A stretch of DNA of 40,958 nucleotides from Micrococcales bacterium UBA7469 (GTDB lineage: Bacteria > Actinomycetota > Actinomycetes > Actinomycetales > Microbacteriaceae): NCBI GenBank assembly GCA_002479805.1, contig DLPB01000024.1, positions 24,569 to 65,526 of the forward strand. The letters are read 5' to 3'. Below, piece after piece: positions 1 to 7,891 of this stretch. The notes under the pieces were generated by a model. The model saw nothing but the letters and a program-made list of their open reading frames with translations. It made no database searches and had not been told where the DNA came from. The translations under genes were made by a program, and so were the position numbers. The stretch's first letter is position 1. Each line of letters starts with the position of its first letter.

Positions 1-1124
1 TCCTGCGGGCGCTTGGGGCCGGCGATGCTCGGAACCACAGTGGAAAGGTCCAGCTCAAGATATTCGCTGTAAACCGGCTCGATGCTTGGGTCATGCCATA
101 GCCCCTGAGCCTTGGTGTAAGCCTCAACCAATGCGATTTCCTGCTCGCTTCGACCGGTGATTCTCAAGTAGTCGAGGGTCACCTCGTCTATCGGGAAGAT
201 TGCCACGGTGGAACCGAACTCTGGAGACATGTTTCCGATGGTGGCGCGGTTTGCCAGCGGCACCTTTGAAACACCCGAGCCGTAGAACTCGACGAACTTT
301 CCAACCACACCGTGCTTGCGCAGCATTTCGGTGATGGTCAGCACCACATCGGTGGCGGTTGCGCCGGTTGGAATCTGACCGGTCAGCTTGAAGCCAACAA
401 CCTTTGGAATCAGCATCGAGACTGGCTGTCCGAGCATCGCAGCCTCGGCTTCGATTCCACCGACACCCCAACCAAGAACACCGAGACCATTGACCATGGT
501 GGTGTGCGAGTCGGTGCCGACGCAGGAGTCTGGATATGCAACTAGCTCGCCGTTAACCTCGCGTGTCATCACGGTTCGAGCCAGGTACTCAATGTTGACC
601 TGGTGGACAATTCCAGTTCCAGGAGGTACCACCTTGAAATTGTCAAACGCGGTCTGTCCCCAACGCAGGAACTGATAGCGCTCCGCGTTTCTCTGGTACT
701 CGAACTCGACGTTGCGCTGAGCGGCGTCTGCGGTACCCGCGACGTCGATAACAACTGAGTGGTCAATCACCATCTCGGCTGGAGCAAGCGGGTTAATCTT
801 CTGTGGATCGCCACCGAGGGCAACCACTGCCTCGCGCATCGTGGCTAGGTCAACAACACATGGCACACCGGTGAAGTCCTGCATGATCACGCGGGCAGGC
901 GAGAACTGAATTTCAATGTCAGGCTCGGCGGTTGGGTCCCAGTTCACCAGCGCATTCACGTGGTCCTTGGTGACATTGGCACCGTCCTCGGTGCGAAGCA
1001 TGTTCTCGAGGAGAATCTTCAGGCTGTATGGAAGCTTTTCGACGCCGAGTTCTGGCATTGAGAAGTACTTGTAGCTCTTATCGCCGACCGCAAGGTGCTT
1101 AGCGGAATTGAAGCTGTTGGTCAT
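1..1124 (-). CDS. acnA: Aconitate hydratase, N-terminal 374 residues (runs off the window)
   Basis: This is the start of aconitase, the [4Fe-4S] TCA-cycle enzyme that interconverts citrate and isocitrate. I translated it by hand. It opens MTNSFNSAKHLAVGDKSYKY and carries the AcnA/IRP1-type block GTDSHTTMVNGLGVLGWGVG followed by GGIEAEAAMLGQPVSMLIP. The Fe-S cysteines and the swivel domain lie outside the window. The ATG at 1124 has a Shine-Dalgarno sequence (AGGAGA, complement of 1132-1137). It follows the DUF3159 gene by 32 bp on the same strand, so it probably shares the dut operon transcript or has a promoter inside DUF3159. In related genomes dxs often comes next; that is background knowledge and is not visible here. 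Identity is certain; only the N-terminal half can be seen. Confidence 0.96.
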   Translation of the reverse strand, partial: MTNSFNSAKHLAVGDKSYKYFSMPELGVEKLPYSLKILLENMLRTEDGANVTKDHVNALVNWDPTAEPDIEIQFSPARVIMQDFTGVPCVVDLATMREAVVALGGDPQKINPLAPAEMVIDHSVVIDVAGTADAAQRNVEFEYQRNAERYQFLRWGQTAFDNFKVVPPGTGIVHQVNIEYLARTVMTREVNGELVAYPDSCVGTDSHTTMVNGLGVLGWGVGGIEAEAAMLGQPVSMLIPKVVGFKLTGQIPTGATATDVVLTITEMLRKHGVVGKFVEFYGSGVSKVPLANRATIGNMSPEFGSTVAIFPIDEVTLDYLRITGRSEQEIALVEAYTKAQGLWHDPSIEPVYSEYLELDLSTVVPSIAGPKRPQ

Positions 1125-1156
1125 GTGTGAATCTCCTGATGTCGTACGTGACTAAT

Positions 1157-1819
1157 TTACTGCTTTTCAATGGTGTTCAGGCGTCTAAGCAGCACCCAAG
1201 TTAGAACCAGCAGTCCGGCATACGCAGGCGCTCCCAGAACCACCTTGGATGCGGCCAATAGTTCGACCTGTCCCGAATAGTAAAGCGGAAGCTGAACCGC
1301 CAACCGCAGGGCAAAAAAACCAACCCAGACCAGCGTAACCAGCTGTGCCCTTCGGTAAACAACCTTATTTTTCCGCCAGTTCTCAAGGCCGAACAGCAGC
1401 TGAGCTACAAAACCCATAATTGGGAAGCGAATCAGCACAGAGAGCAATAGCACCGAGCCGTAGGCACCGTTGGTGATAAAGCCCGGGATGAAAAAATCTT
1501 GCGCATTGCCACCATCGCGCAGCGCTAGGAAGGCAGCAAGCGCGATGCCTAAGGCTCCGGCGATTGCCTGAGACAGTGGTTGGCGTTTGACGAGCCTGAT
1601 TGCAATAAAAACCAGTGCAAAGCTGCTCGCTACTGTAACGCTGACTGGTGCGGATTTGGAGATCGCAAATGCAATCGAAAAGGTAAAGGCAGGCAGGATC
1701 GATTCTGCAATTCCAAGTGGTCCGCCAATGGCATCCACCAACGATTGCTTAGAAAGCGAAGTGCCATTCTCTGTCTTTGTGACTCCGAGCCGCTTTGCGA
1801 TGCGATTTGGATCGGTCAC
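1157..1819 (-). CDS. DUF3159 family membrane protein
   Basis: A 220-residue integral membrane protein of the actinobacterial DUF3159 family; function unknown. After a polar N-terminus (MTDPNRIAKRLGVTKTENGT) come about six hydrophobic segments, starting with GIAESILPAFTFSIAFAISK and followed by alternating basic loops (RLVKRQ, ENWRKNK, RRAQ). The C-terminus RRLNTIEKQ is cytoplasmic in style. Its ATG overlaps the TGA of the upstream DUF3710 gene by 4 bp (ATGA), implying translational coupling. The dut-DUF3710-DUF3159 order is a conserved actinobacterial block, which supports the family call. No catalytic motif is visible and I do not assign a transport substrate. Confidence 0.88.
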   Translation of the reverse strand: MTDPNRIAKRLGVTKTENGTSLSKQSLVDAIGGPLGIAESILPAFTFSIAFAISKSAPVSVTVASSFALVFIAIRLVKRQPLSQAIAGALGIALAAFLALRDGGNAQDFFIPGFITNGAYGSVLLLSVLIRFPIMGFVAQLLFGLENWRKNKVVYRRAQLVTLVWVGFFALRLAVQLPLYYSGQVELLAASKVVLGAPAYAGLLVLTWVLLRRLNTIEKQ

Positions 1820-2373
1820 TGTTGCACCGGAATAGAAAGTGGCAACAAATCGCCTGGGGGCAATGGGGTTTCTCCCCTACTGACCCCAACCGAGCGAAAT
1901 AGCTCAACTAGAGCCTGGTAGCGAGGTGGGTGAGCAAGATCTGGCCCGGACATCACGCCTCGCAAAAACCAGCGTGGACCATCGACGCCGATGAAGCGGC
2001 TCTCTCGCAGCAAGCGCACGCCGTCCTCAACGACCGGAACTCCAGCCTTGATTTCCGGGCCTAATAAACCTTCGACTCGCTGGGCTGACCCACCCTGTTC
2101 CGTGATGGCACTCTCGATCGCTACAAGGGTGGGCTCCCACATGCCGTCTACTTTGCTAGCGGCAAATGCCTGCAGCTGAAGCCGGTGACCCTCTTCTTCC
2201 AGGGTGATTGCTACCACCCTGTTGTTTACCTCGTCAATATCTGCTCGCACTACCAGACCTGGTTTCGGCGCTATACGGATCGACTCGAAATCCAAATAAG
2301 GAGTCAGCAGCCCAATCTCTGAGATGTCAAAGGGTCCATTTACTGAACGGTCATGCGGGGCAATCTTCGGCAC
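1816..2373 (-). CDS. DUF3710 family protein
   Basis: A 185-residue soluble protein of the actinobacterial DUF3710 family; function unknown. The family hallmark near the C-terminus is present (RFIGVDGPRWFLRGVMSG), followed by a region rich in Pro and Leu. The N-terminal half has the conserved GPFDISE and a beta-rich segment (VVRADIDEVNNRVVAITLEE). Translation starts at a GTG that shares one base with the dut stop codon (TAGTG), and the gene ends in an ATGA overlap with DUF3159. It is therefore the middle member of a tightly coupled operon. There is no signal peptide or membrane span. The family call is secure, the function is not known. Confidence 0.9.
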   Translation of the reverse strand: MPKIAPHDRSVNGPFDISEIGLLTPYLDFESIRIAPKPGLVVRADIDEVNNRVVAITLEEEGHRLQLQAFAASKVDGMWEPTLVAIESAITEQGGSAQRVEGLLGPEIKAGVPVVEDGVRLLRESRFIGVDGPRWFLRGVMSGPDLAHPPRYQALVELFRSVGVSRGETPLPPGDLLPLSIPVQQ

Positions 2374-2804
2374 TAATTTCTCCCACTTGAGCCAAAGCCA
2401 GTCTCACCGCGAGTGCTCTCTGGCAACTCGGTTACCGCAATAAACCTTGCGTGTTCAACCTTTTGAAAAACTAACTGCGCAATTCGGTCACCGACGGCGA
2501 TTGGAAAGTCCTCTTTGGATGTGTTCAGCAACGTGACCATGATCTCGCCGCGGTATCCGGCATCAACTGTGCCGGGGGTATTTAGCACAGTTATTCCGTG
2601 CTTAGCAGCAAGACCGCTGCGTGGGTGCACTAAGCCGACGTAGCCATCTGGCATTGCAATCTTGATTCCAGTCTTGATCAGCGCGCGCTCCCCTGCGGGC
2701 AAAACAATTGCTTCGGTTGATCGCAGGTCGCAACCCGCATCTCCGGGCTTTGCATAGAACGGCTCGAACCCTGGTTCGGCAATCAGCAGTACTTCGAAAC
2801 TCAC
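2373..2804 (-). CDS. dut: dUTP diphosphatase (dUTPase)
   Basis: Hydrolyses dUTP to dUMP and diphosphate, keeping uracil out of DNA and supplying dTMP synthesis. At 143 residues it has the usual trimeric dUTPase size, and all five motifs are visible in order: PGDAGCDLRS (1), PRSGLAAKHG (2), GTVDAGYRGEI (3), RIAQLVFQ (4), and the C-terminal ATP-loop-like RGETGFGSSGRN (5). The GTG start at 2804 has no Shine-Dalgarno sequence. Instead it lies exactly 6 nt after a TACGCT -10 element, so the mRNA is probably leaderless. It is the first gene of the dut-DUF3710-DUF3159-(acnA) operon and is divergent from DUF3093, with only 22 bp between the two start codons. Confidence 0.96.
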   Translation of the reverse strand: MSFEVLLIAEPGFEPFYAKPGDAGCDLRSTEAIVLPAGERALIKTGIKIAMPDGYVGLVHPRSGLAAKHGITVLNTPGTVDAGYRGEIMVTLLNTSKEDFPIAVGDRIAQLVFQKVEHARFIAVTELPESTRGETGFGSSGRN

Positions 2805-2810
2805 CCCTAG

Positions 2811-2820
2811 AGCGTAATGT
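2811..2820. promoter_or_regulatory. Overlapping divergent leaderless promoters (dut / DUF3093)
   Basis: Only 22 bp separate the two GTG starts. On the plus strand TAATGT (2815-2820) is followed by 6 nt and then the GTG at 2827. On the minus strand TACGCT (complement of 2811-2816) is followed by 6 nt (CTAGGG) and then the GTG at 2804. Both fit the actinobacterial TANNNT -10 with the start codon at +1. The two -10 boxes share two bases, so both promoters could not be melted by polymerase at once. Inferred from spacing only. Confidence 0.6.
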
Positions 2821-2826
2821 ATTGAT

Positions 2827-3273
2827 GTGCAAACACTGCAATTTGAAGAACGTCTCTACCCATCGCTTGGCATGTATCTCGCCCTCGCGCTGCTATCGCC
2901 GATGGTCTTGCTCGCAGCCGCTCCTTTCGGATGGGGGTTGGCACTGTCACTTGGAGCCCTAACTCTGCTGGCAACATTGGTTCTAGCTTCGGTATTGAGC
3001 CCATTGATTTTGGTTGACGACATCCGAATTGCAGCCGGGAAAATGTCGATTCCCCGCGAGTTTGTTGGCTCTGCTGAGGTTGTCGCGCAAGCTGATGTTC
3101 GAGCTGAGCTCGGACCCAAGCTCGACGCGAGGGCTCAGCTTCTGGTCCGGGGGGACCTAAAAGCTGCCGTGAAGATAAGCATTAGCGATCCAAAGGATCC
3201 GACCCCGTACCTGATCATCAGTACCCGCAGGCCAGAGGAATTAGTAAGCGCACTCCGAGCAAATCGGGCCTAG
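2827..3273 (+). CDS. DUF3093 family membrane protein
   Basis: A 148-residue protein of the actinobacterial DUF3093 family; function unknown. Two adjacent hydrophobic segments (roughly residues 15-35 and 37-60: LALALLSPMVLLAAAPF and LSLGALTLLATLVLASVLS) form a membrane hairpin. A soluble C-terminal domain follows with beta-type sequence and the family-typical ending YLIISTRRPEELVSAL. The GTG start is probably leaderless (see the promoter entry). The last 33 bp of the gene overlap the 3' end of the convergent DUF4193 gene. The family assignment is good; nothing in the neighbours reveals the role, and its usual location beside dut is a conserved synteny rather than a functional clue. Confidence 0.88.
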   Translation: MQTLQFEERLYPSLGMYLALALLSPMVLLAAAPFGWGLALSLGALTLLATLVLASVLSPLILVDDIRIAAGKMSIPREFVGSAEVVAQADVRAELGPKLDARAQLLVRGDLKAAVKISISDPKDPTPYLIISTRRPEELVSALRANRA

Positions 3274-3522
3274 CTTGCTCTTTGAGGCCATCTGAGACTG
3301 TGGCTTTACCAAGAAGCAGTTCATGCAGGTGAACTCATTTTCCTGCTGAGGCAGGATCACAACCTCTAGCTCTTCGTTTACAACATCTGGGATCGTGAAA
3401 GAGTCAACGTTGTCTACATCATCCTCGGAGATGGACGGCTTTGAAGGAATGCGCTCTTTAATGGCCTCGATTGACTCGGTATCATCATCATTTTTGCGCT
3501 GAGCGTCGTAATCGGTCGCCAT
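3241..3522 (-). CDS. DUF4193 family protein with a Cys4 C-terminus
   Basis: A 93-residue, strongly acidic actinobacterial protein of family DUF4193. It starts MATDYDAQRKNDDDTESIEA, the usual opening of the family, and ends with two CxxC pairs about 19 residues apart (CMNC ... CSEC) that probably bind one zinc. I chose the ATG at 3522 over an in-frame GTG at 3531 because it matches the family start and has a purine-rich Shine-Dalgarno region (GAGGTGAGG) just upstream. The acidic middle and zinc knuckle resemble small RNA-polymerase- or ribosome-associated proteins, but no function is established from sequence. The 3' end overlaps DUF3093 by 33 bp in convergent orientation. Confidence 0.9.
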   Translation of the reverse strand: MATDYDAQRKNDDDTESIEAIKERIPSKPSISEDDVDNVDSFTIPDVVNEELEVVILPQQENEFTCMNCFLVKPQSQMASKSKLGPICSECAY

Positions 3523-3555
3523 TAGCCTCACCTCTCCACTACTACTTCGGCGTGA

Positions 3556-3584
3556 ACTATGCCTTAGAACTTGAAGATTTGCAA
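3556..3584 (-). promoter_or_regulatory. Candidate promoter for the DUF4193 gene
   Basis: On the minus strand TTGCAA (complement of 3579-3584) and CATAGT (complement of 3556-3561) are 17 bp apart. They match four of six bases of the -35 and -10 consensus respectively. This would leave a leader of about 25 nt containing the Shine-Dalgarno sequence. It is a pattern match only. Confidence 0.35.
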
Positions 3585-3684
3585 ATAAGGCTCGCCGAGT
3601 GGTTCAAGAGTTAATCAACTCACCGCGGCAATTCCACATAAATGGGTATCGATTTGCCAAACTCAATGCCAAGGAGCGTAAATC

Positions 3685-4407
3685 ATGGAGCTTAAGTTCG
3701 TTTCGCGCGAGGGTGACTACTTAGTATTTGAAACCGCCGAGGGCACCCGTGCTAGAACTTTGATCGACGACCAGGTGCGAGATGCCATACGTAAGGTTCA
3801 GCCAGTCGATAGTTCTTCGTTCACCCCCAGGGAAGTCCAGCAGCAGATTCGAGCCGGTCTATCTGTAACTGAGGTGGCAGCAAACCTAGGGGTTCCAGAA
3901 TCCGCGGTAGAACCGTTCGCTCTCCCAATTCTTGACGAGATTCGCTACGTAATCGATGCAGCCTTAAACACCACTTTGCCGGATGGCCCAACCATGAAGC
4001 GCTTCGAAGACATGGTGCTGGCTAGTGACCCGGAAGTTGTCTTCAAGGCAATCAAAACTGAACTGGGCTGGGAGATTATCGCCAGGGGCGCGAACAGCTA
4101 CAGCTGGCTTTTTGACCCACGCTCTCGCGTGATCGAACCCAATAGTGAGTCAGCTAGAAAGATTGGCAAAGCACACAGCATCCGCGATTCAATCTTCACC
4201 CCACCGGTGAAAGAGGAACCGGTTGAGCCTGCCATTGAAAAAGAACCGGCTGGTGCGTCTGTGCACGACTTAGTGCAAGAACTTAGATCTCGGCGAGAGC
4301 AGACCGCTTCAGAGTTGAAGCCTCAGACCGCAAAGGGTAGGGCTGCTCTGCCAAGCTGGGATGAGATCGTCCTTGGGGCGGGAAGCCTAGAGTCCGACGC
4401 GGACTAG
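3685..4407 (+). CDS. sepH: Septation protein SepH (DUF3071)
   Basis: SepH is an actinobacterial cell-division protein that binds FtsZ and promotes its assembly (known from Streptomyces and mycobacteria). This copy is 240 residues, shorter than Streptomyces SepH. The N-terminal domain begins MELKFVSREGDYLVFETAEG. It is followed by the helix-turn-helix-like FtsZ-binding region at about residues 55-92 (RAGLSVTEVAANLGVPESAV). Then come a conserved ANSYSWLFDPRSR segment, a charged, Pro/Glu-rich linker, and the short conserved C-terminal motif ALPSWDEIVLG. The ATG has a good Shine-Dalgarno sequence (AAGGAG, 3671-3676). The last 21 bp overlap the convergent phosphatase gene. Confidence 0.93.
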   Translation: MELKFVSREGDYLVFETAEGTRARTLIDDQVRDAIRKVQPVDSSSFTPREVQQQIRAGLSVTEVAANLGVPESAVEPFALPILDEIRYVIDAALNTTLPDGPTMKRFEDMVLASDPEVVFKAIKTELGWEIIARGANSYSWLFDPRSRVIEPNSESARKIGKAHSIRDSIFTPPVKEEPVEPAIEKEPAGASVHDLVQELRSRREQTASELKPQTAKGRAALPSWDEIVLGAGSLESDAD

Positions 4408-5538
4408 CGGCACTCGAAGCTCCGCGGAGCTCAATCCTCCATGATGCGCCGTCATCTCGATGCTGCGTTTTTTTGAATAGACGCTGTGGAACAAAGTGAA
4501 GTTCGAACGCGCCAAAAGCATGACCTCCGGAAGTCGCTGCGCGGCCATCTCTCCCACTGCACCAAACCAGTTAGCGGCGATTGCGTCCTCGGTCAGCACA
4601 GCTTGGTAGAGCGAAGCTTGCCCCTGAAGCCTCTCAATCATGGAACCAGCTGCTGATTTATCTTTGAGATAGAGATAGGCAACCCGAGTATCCCCGCCAA
4701 ACCACTCAAGCAAACCGCCTTGTTCAACATAATCGTCGATGTAGATTCGCTGCTCTGGCTGAGAGTCCATCATGCCGTGATCCGCAGTAACTATCAGGCC
4801 ACAATCTTTTGGCAGAGCACTCGCGAATTTAGCAAGTTGTGCATCAAGCTCTTCGAGTAAATTTGCCCACCCCTGCGATTGCCAGCCGTTTCGATGCCCA
4901 TATTTATCGAGCTCAGGAATGTAGAGGTAAGTTATTGACTCCCCCGGGGTTGAAAGAACTCTTCGAGCCGCATCAAAGCGATGCGACATAGATTCGGCCG
5001 CAATGTATTCCGCCTTTCGCATGGTGGCCATGGTGTAGCCAGTCTGGCGATATTCCTCGTGACCTATTACGTAGGCAGCCACCCCGGCGTCCAGTGCCTG
5101 CTCGCTGACAGTGCGATGCGGTTGCCAAACCCCAGGATCAGTTCGTTCATTCCAACCGGTTAGCAAGTTGATCTTCTCGTCAAAATGCCGATCGAACACC
5201 TGGTGACCAACTAGCCCATGTTCCCCCGGCATTAGTCCGGTGGCAAAGGACGCGATGTTTGCGCTCGTTGTTGATGGAAACCCGCAGTGCGTTATCGCCC
5301 CAGCACTCAAGTGGGCCGCCAGCCATGGGGCATGCCCTGCTCGTTCCAAAACATTCTCAGCACCAAGCCCATCTACCAGTACGCAAACAATTCGCTTGGC
5401 GTTTTTTAGATTCAGTGGATTGGGCTTACGCTGCACGGCCAGAAGACTCGAGGAAAACACGTGCCGCAGCTTCCCTAGGGCTTTGGGAACAACGGGTAGA
5501 GTCGAGGGCACACTCAAGTTTGACACATCAGGGACCAT
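4387..5538 (-). CDS. Alkaline phosphatase-superfamily protein (nucleotide pyrophosphatase/phosphodiesterase type)
   Basis: A 383-residue metal-dependent phospho-ester hydrolase of the alkaline phosphatase superfamily; substrate unknown. The visible metal site elements are LVDGLG near residue 55, the nucleophile threonine in a GFPSTTSANIASFATG block, TADHGMMD, and TAHHGG near the C-terminus. GLMPGEHGLVGH is typical of the type I phosphodiesterase/nucleotide pyrophosphatase branch. No signal peptide is seen, so it probably acts in the cytoplasm. The start is uncertain. I prefer the ATG at 5538 (MVPDVSNLSVP); in-frame ATGs at 5559 and 5568 would extend it into parC. The chosen ATG overlaps the parC ATG on the palindrome CATG. 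The gene converges on sepH with a 21-bp overlap. Confidence 0.85.
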   Translation of the reverse strand: MVPDVSNLSVPSTLPVVPKALGKLRHVFSSSLLAVQRKPNPLNLKNAKRIVCVLVDGLGAENVLERAGHAPWLAAHLSAGAITHCGFPSTTSANIASFATGLMPGEHGLVGHQVFDRHFDEKINLLTGWNERTDPGVWQPHRTVSEQALDAGVAAYVIGHEEYRQTGYTMATMRKAEYIAAESMSHRFDAARRVLSTPGESITYLYIPELDKYGHRNGWQSQGWANLLEELDAQLAKFASALPKDCGLIVTADHGMMDSQPEQRIYIDDYVEQGGLLEWFGGDTRVAYLYLKDKSAAGSMIERLQGQASLYQAVLTEDAIAANWFGAVGEMAAQRLPEVMLLARSNFTLFHSVYSKKRSIEMTAHHGGLSSAELRVPLVRVGL

Positions 5539-7891
5539 GACCAATCCAGAAGAACGCATTGTTGACATTGATGTCGCCAAGGAAATGCGCGAAAGCTTTC
5601 TGGAGTATTCCTACTCGGTTATCTATTCAAGAGCGCTACCCGATGCCCGCGACGGTCTAAAACCAGTTCAGCGACGCATTGTTTACCAGATGGGCGAAAT
5701 GGGTCTGCGCCCAGATAAGGGTCACGTAAAGTCTGCGCGTGTTACCGGCGAGGTTATGGGCAAGCTGCACCCGCACGGCGATGGAGCAATATATGACGCC
5801 TTGGTTCGCATGGCACAGCCCTTTAGCCTCCGCATCCCATTGATCGATGGGCACGGAAATTTCGGATCACTAGATGATGGTCCAGCCGCGGCACGCTACA
5901 CCGAAGCAAGGCTTGCTCCAGCCGCGCTGTTGCTAAACGAGTCCCTAGATGAAGACGTGGTGGATTTTCAGCCGAACTACGATGCCCAGCTGAGCGAGCC
6001 CGAGGTATTACCGGCGGCGTTCCCAAACCTGCTGGTGAATGGGGCAGCTGGAATCGCGGTTGGAATGGCAACCAACATGGCGCCGCACAATCTGCGCGAA
6101 GTGATTTCAGCGCTGATGCTGCTGATCGATAACCCGGCCGTTTCTCTCGAAGAAATCATGCAGGTCATGCCAGGTCCAGACTTCCCCACCGGAGGTGTGG
6201 CGCTCGTGGCAGACGGCCTACTCGAGGCCTATTCGCAAGGCAAGGGCACACTAAAGACTCGCGCAAAGGTTTCTATCGAAACGGTGGGCCCGCGACGCAC
6301 AGGTTTGGTGGTCACCGAACTGCCCTACCTGGTTGGACCTGAGCGAGTGGTTGACAAAATCCGGGATGCAGTCAACTCCAAAAAACTGGAGGGCATTCAC
6401 AACGTTGTAGACCTCACTGACCGAGAGAATGGCCTACGACTTATTATCGAACTGAAGACCGGGTTCGACCCAGAATCGGTTCTCGAAGCGCTATACCGTT
6501 TCACCCCGCTCGAAGAGACCTTTGGCATCAACAACATCGCCTTGGTTGCTGGCAGGCCTCAGCAACTTGGGGTCATAGAGTTACTCAGCGTTTACCTCGG
6601 ACACCGTATGGAGGTGGTCCGCCGGCGCTCACGCAACCGCCTAGACCGACGCAACGCGCGACTGCACCTACTAGAAGGTCTGCAGATCGCTGTCCTCAAC
6701 ATCGATGAAATCATCGAGGTGATCAGAACCAGTGATACCGCGGACGCTGCAAAGTCACGACTCATTCAGGTTTTCGACCTCAGCGACCTGCAAGCAGAAC
6801 ACATTCTGGAACTACGCCTAAGAAGGCTTACTCGCTTCAGTGTCATTGAACTAGAGGCGGAAGCCGATCAATTGCGCAAAGAAATTGAGGCCCTGCAAGC
6901 ACTCCTAAGTTCAGAAACTCGAATCAAGACTCAGATTCGCAAGGAACTCGAAGAGGTTTCGGAAAAGTACGGTGACGCTCGCAGAACTCAACTGATTGAT
7001 GCATCGGGCATGGTCGTGGTCAAGAAGGCACCGGTGGTCACGCAACTGGAGGATGAACCCACCTTTGTGTGCATCACGCCAAGCGGCAAGCTATTCCGCA
7101 CCAACACTCCGCCGCTTGATCTTCAAGACGCAAAGCTAAGAGTTTTGCCAACCACGACCCGCTCGGACATTGGCTTGGTAACTAGCGATGGCATTGCACA
7201 CGCAGTTCATGTCGCCGACTTGCCAGCCGCTTCGGCTGGAGTCACCCCGCAGCTGCCGGAACCTGAGGAGATCATCGGAACCGCCAAGCGTGTTGTCGCA
7301 GTGATCAATTGGCGCTCAGATGAGACCTATGCCCTGGGGACCGCTCAAGGAACCGTAAAGCGATTCACCGGTCCGCTGCCAGACAAGCAAGAGGTTTCGC
7401 TGATTGCCCTTAAAGATCTCGATGAGGTCGTAGGTGTTGCTATCGCTGACGATGCAGCAGAGCTGACCTTCATCACGAGTGAGGGAAACCTCCTGGTTTT
7501 CCCGGCCGATAGTGTCAGGCCGCAAGGACTTCCCGCCGGAGGTATGGCTGGAATGAACATTCAAAGTGGTAGGGCTATCTACTTTGGAGTTCCGAGTGGC
7601 GAAGCGGTAGTAGTCACCGTCTCGAATTCCTCGATGTCGCTGGGTGGCACAGATGCTGGCAGCGTAAAACTAACCGAACTGACAGCCTTCCCACGTAAAG
7701 GTCGCGGAGCGATGGGTGTTAGGTGCCACAAGTTCCTAAAGGGTGAGGACCAATTGTATTTTGCAGCGCTTGCATCCTCATCGCCCCAGCTATTTGATCT
7801 TGATGAGCGCCCAATTGGAACGCCAGCAGTCGATACTCGCAGGGATGGCTCTGGGACATCGGTGGAGAGTTACGTTGGTAGCGCCCTCTAG
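5537..7891 (+). CDS. parC: DNA topoisomerase IV subunit A
   Basis: The DNA-cleaving subunit of a type IIA topoisomerase that decatenates daughter chromosomes together with the ParE-like protein next to it. It has 784 residues. The winged-helix and quinolone-interaction region runs KPVQRRIVYQMGEMGLR to GKLHPHGDGAIYDALVRMAQ, and the catalytic tyrosine is Tyr121 in AAARYTEARL. The C-terminal beta-propeller carries a degenerate GyrA-box-like PRKGRGAMGVRC close to the end. That degenerate box and the location beside rpoD favour ParC over GyrA. The open frame extends upstream to 5240, but that part is the complement of the phosphatase gene; homology begins at MTNPEERIVDIDVAKEMRES. No Shine-Dalgarno sequence is evident. 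Confidence 0.93.
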   Translation: MTNPEERIVDIDVAKEMRESFLEYSYSVIYSRALPDARDGLKPVQRRIVYQMGEMGLRPDKGHVKSARVTGEVMGKLHPHGDGAIYDALVRMAQPFSLRIPLIDGHGNFGSLDDGPAAARYTEARLAPAALLLNESLDEDVVDFQPNYDAQLSEPEVLPAAFPNLLVNGAAGIAVGMATNMAPHNLREVISALMLLIDNPAVSLEEIMQVMPGPDFPTGGVALVADGLLEAYSQGKGTLKTRAKVSIETVGPRRTGLVVTELPYLVGPERVVDKIRDAVNSKKLEGIHNVVDLTDRENGLRLIIELKTGFDPESVLEALYRFTPLEETFGINNIALVAGRPQQLGVIELLSVYLGHRMEVVRRRSRNRLDRRNARLHLLEGLQIAVLNIDEIIEVIRTSDTADAAKSRLIQVFDLSDLQAEHILELRLRRLTRFSVIELEAEADQLRKEIEALQALLSSETRIKTQIRKELEEVSEKYGDARRTQLIDASGMVVVKKAPVVTQLEDEPTFVCITPSGKLFRTNTPPLDLQDAKLRVLPTTTRSDIGLVTSDGIAHAVHVADLPAASAGVTPQLPEPEEIIGTAKRVVAVINWRSDETYALGTAQGTVKRFTGPLPDKQEVSLIALKDLDEVVGVAIADDAAELTFITSEGNLLVFPADSVRPQGLPAGGMAGMNIQSGRAIYFGVPSGEAVVVTVSNSSMSLGGTDAGSVKLTELTAFPRKGRGAMGVRCHKFLKGEDQLYFAALASSSPQLFDLDERPIGTPAVDTRRDGSGTSVESYVGSAL

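Noticed and set aside
5240..5536. Upstream extension of the parC frame by 99 codons.
   Set aside because: It is the complement of the phosphatase gene; topoisomerase homology starts at the ATG at 5537.
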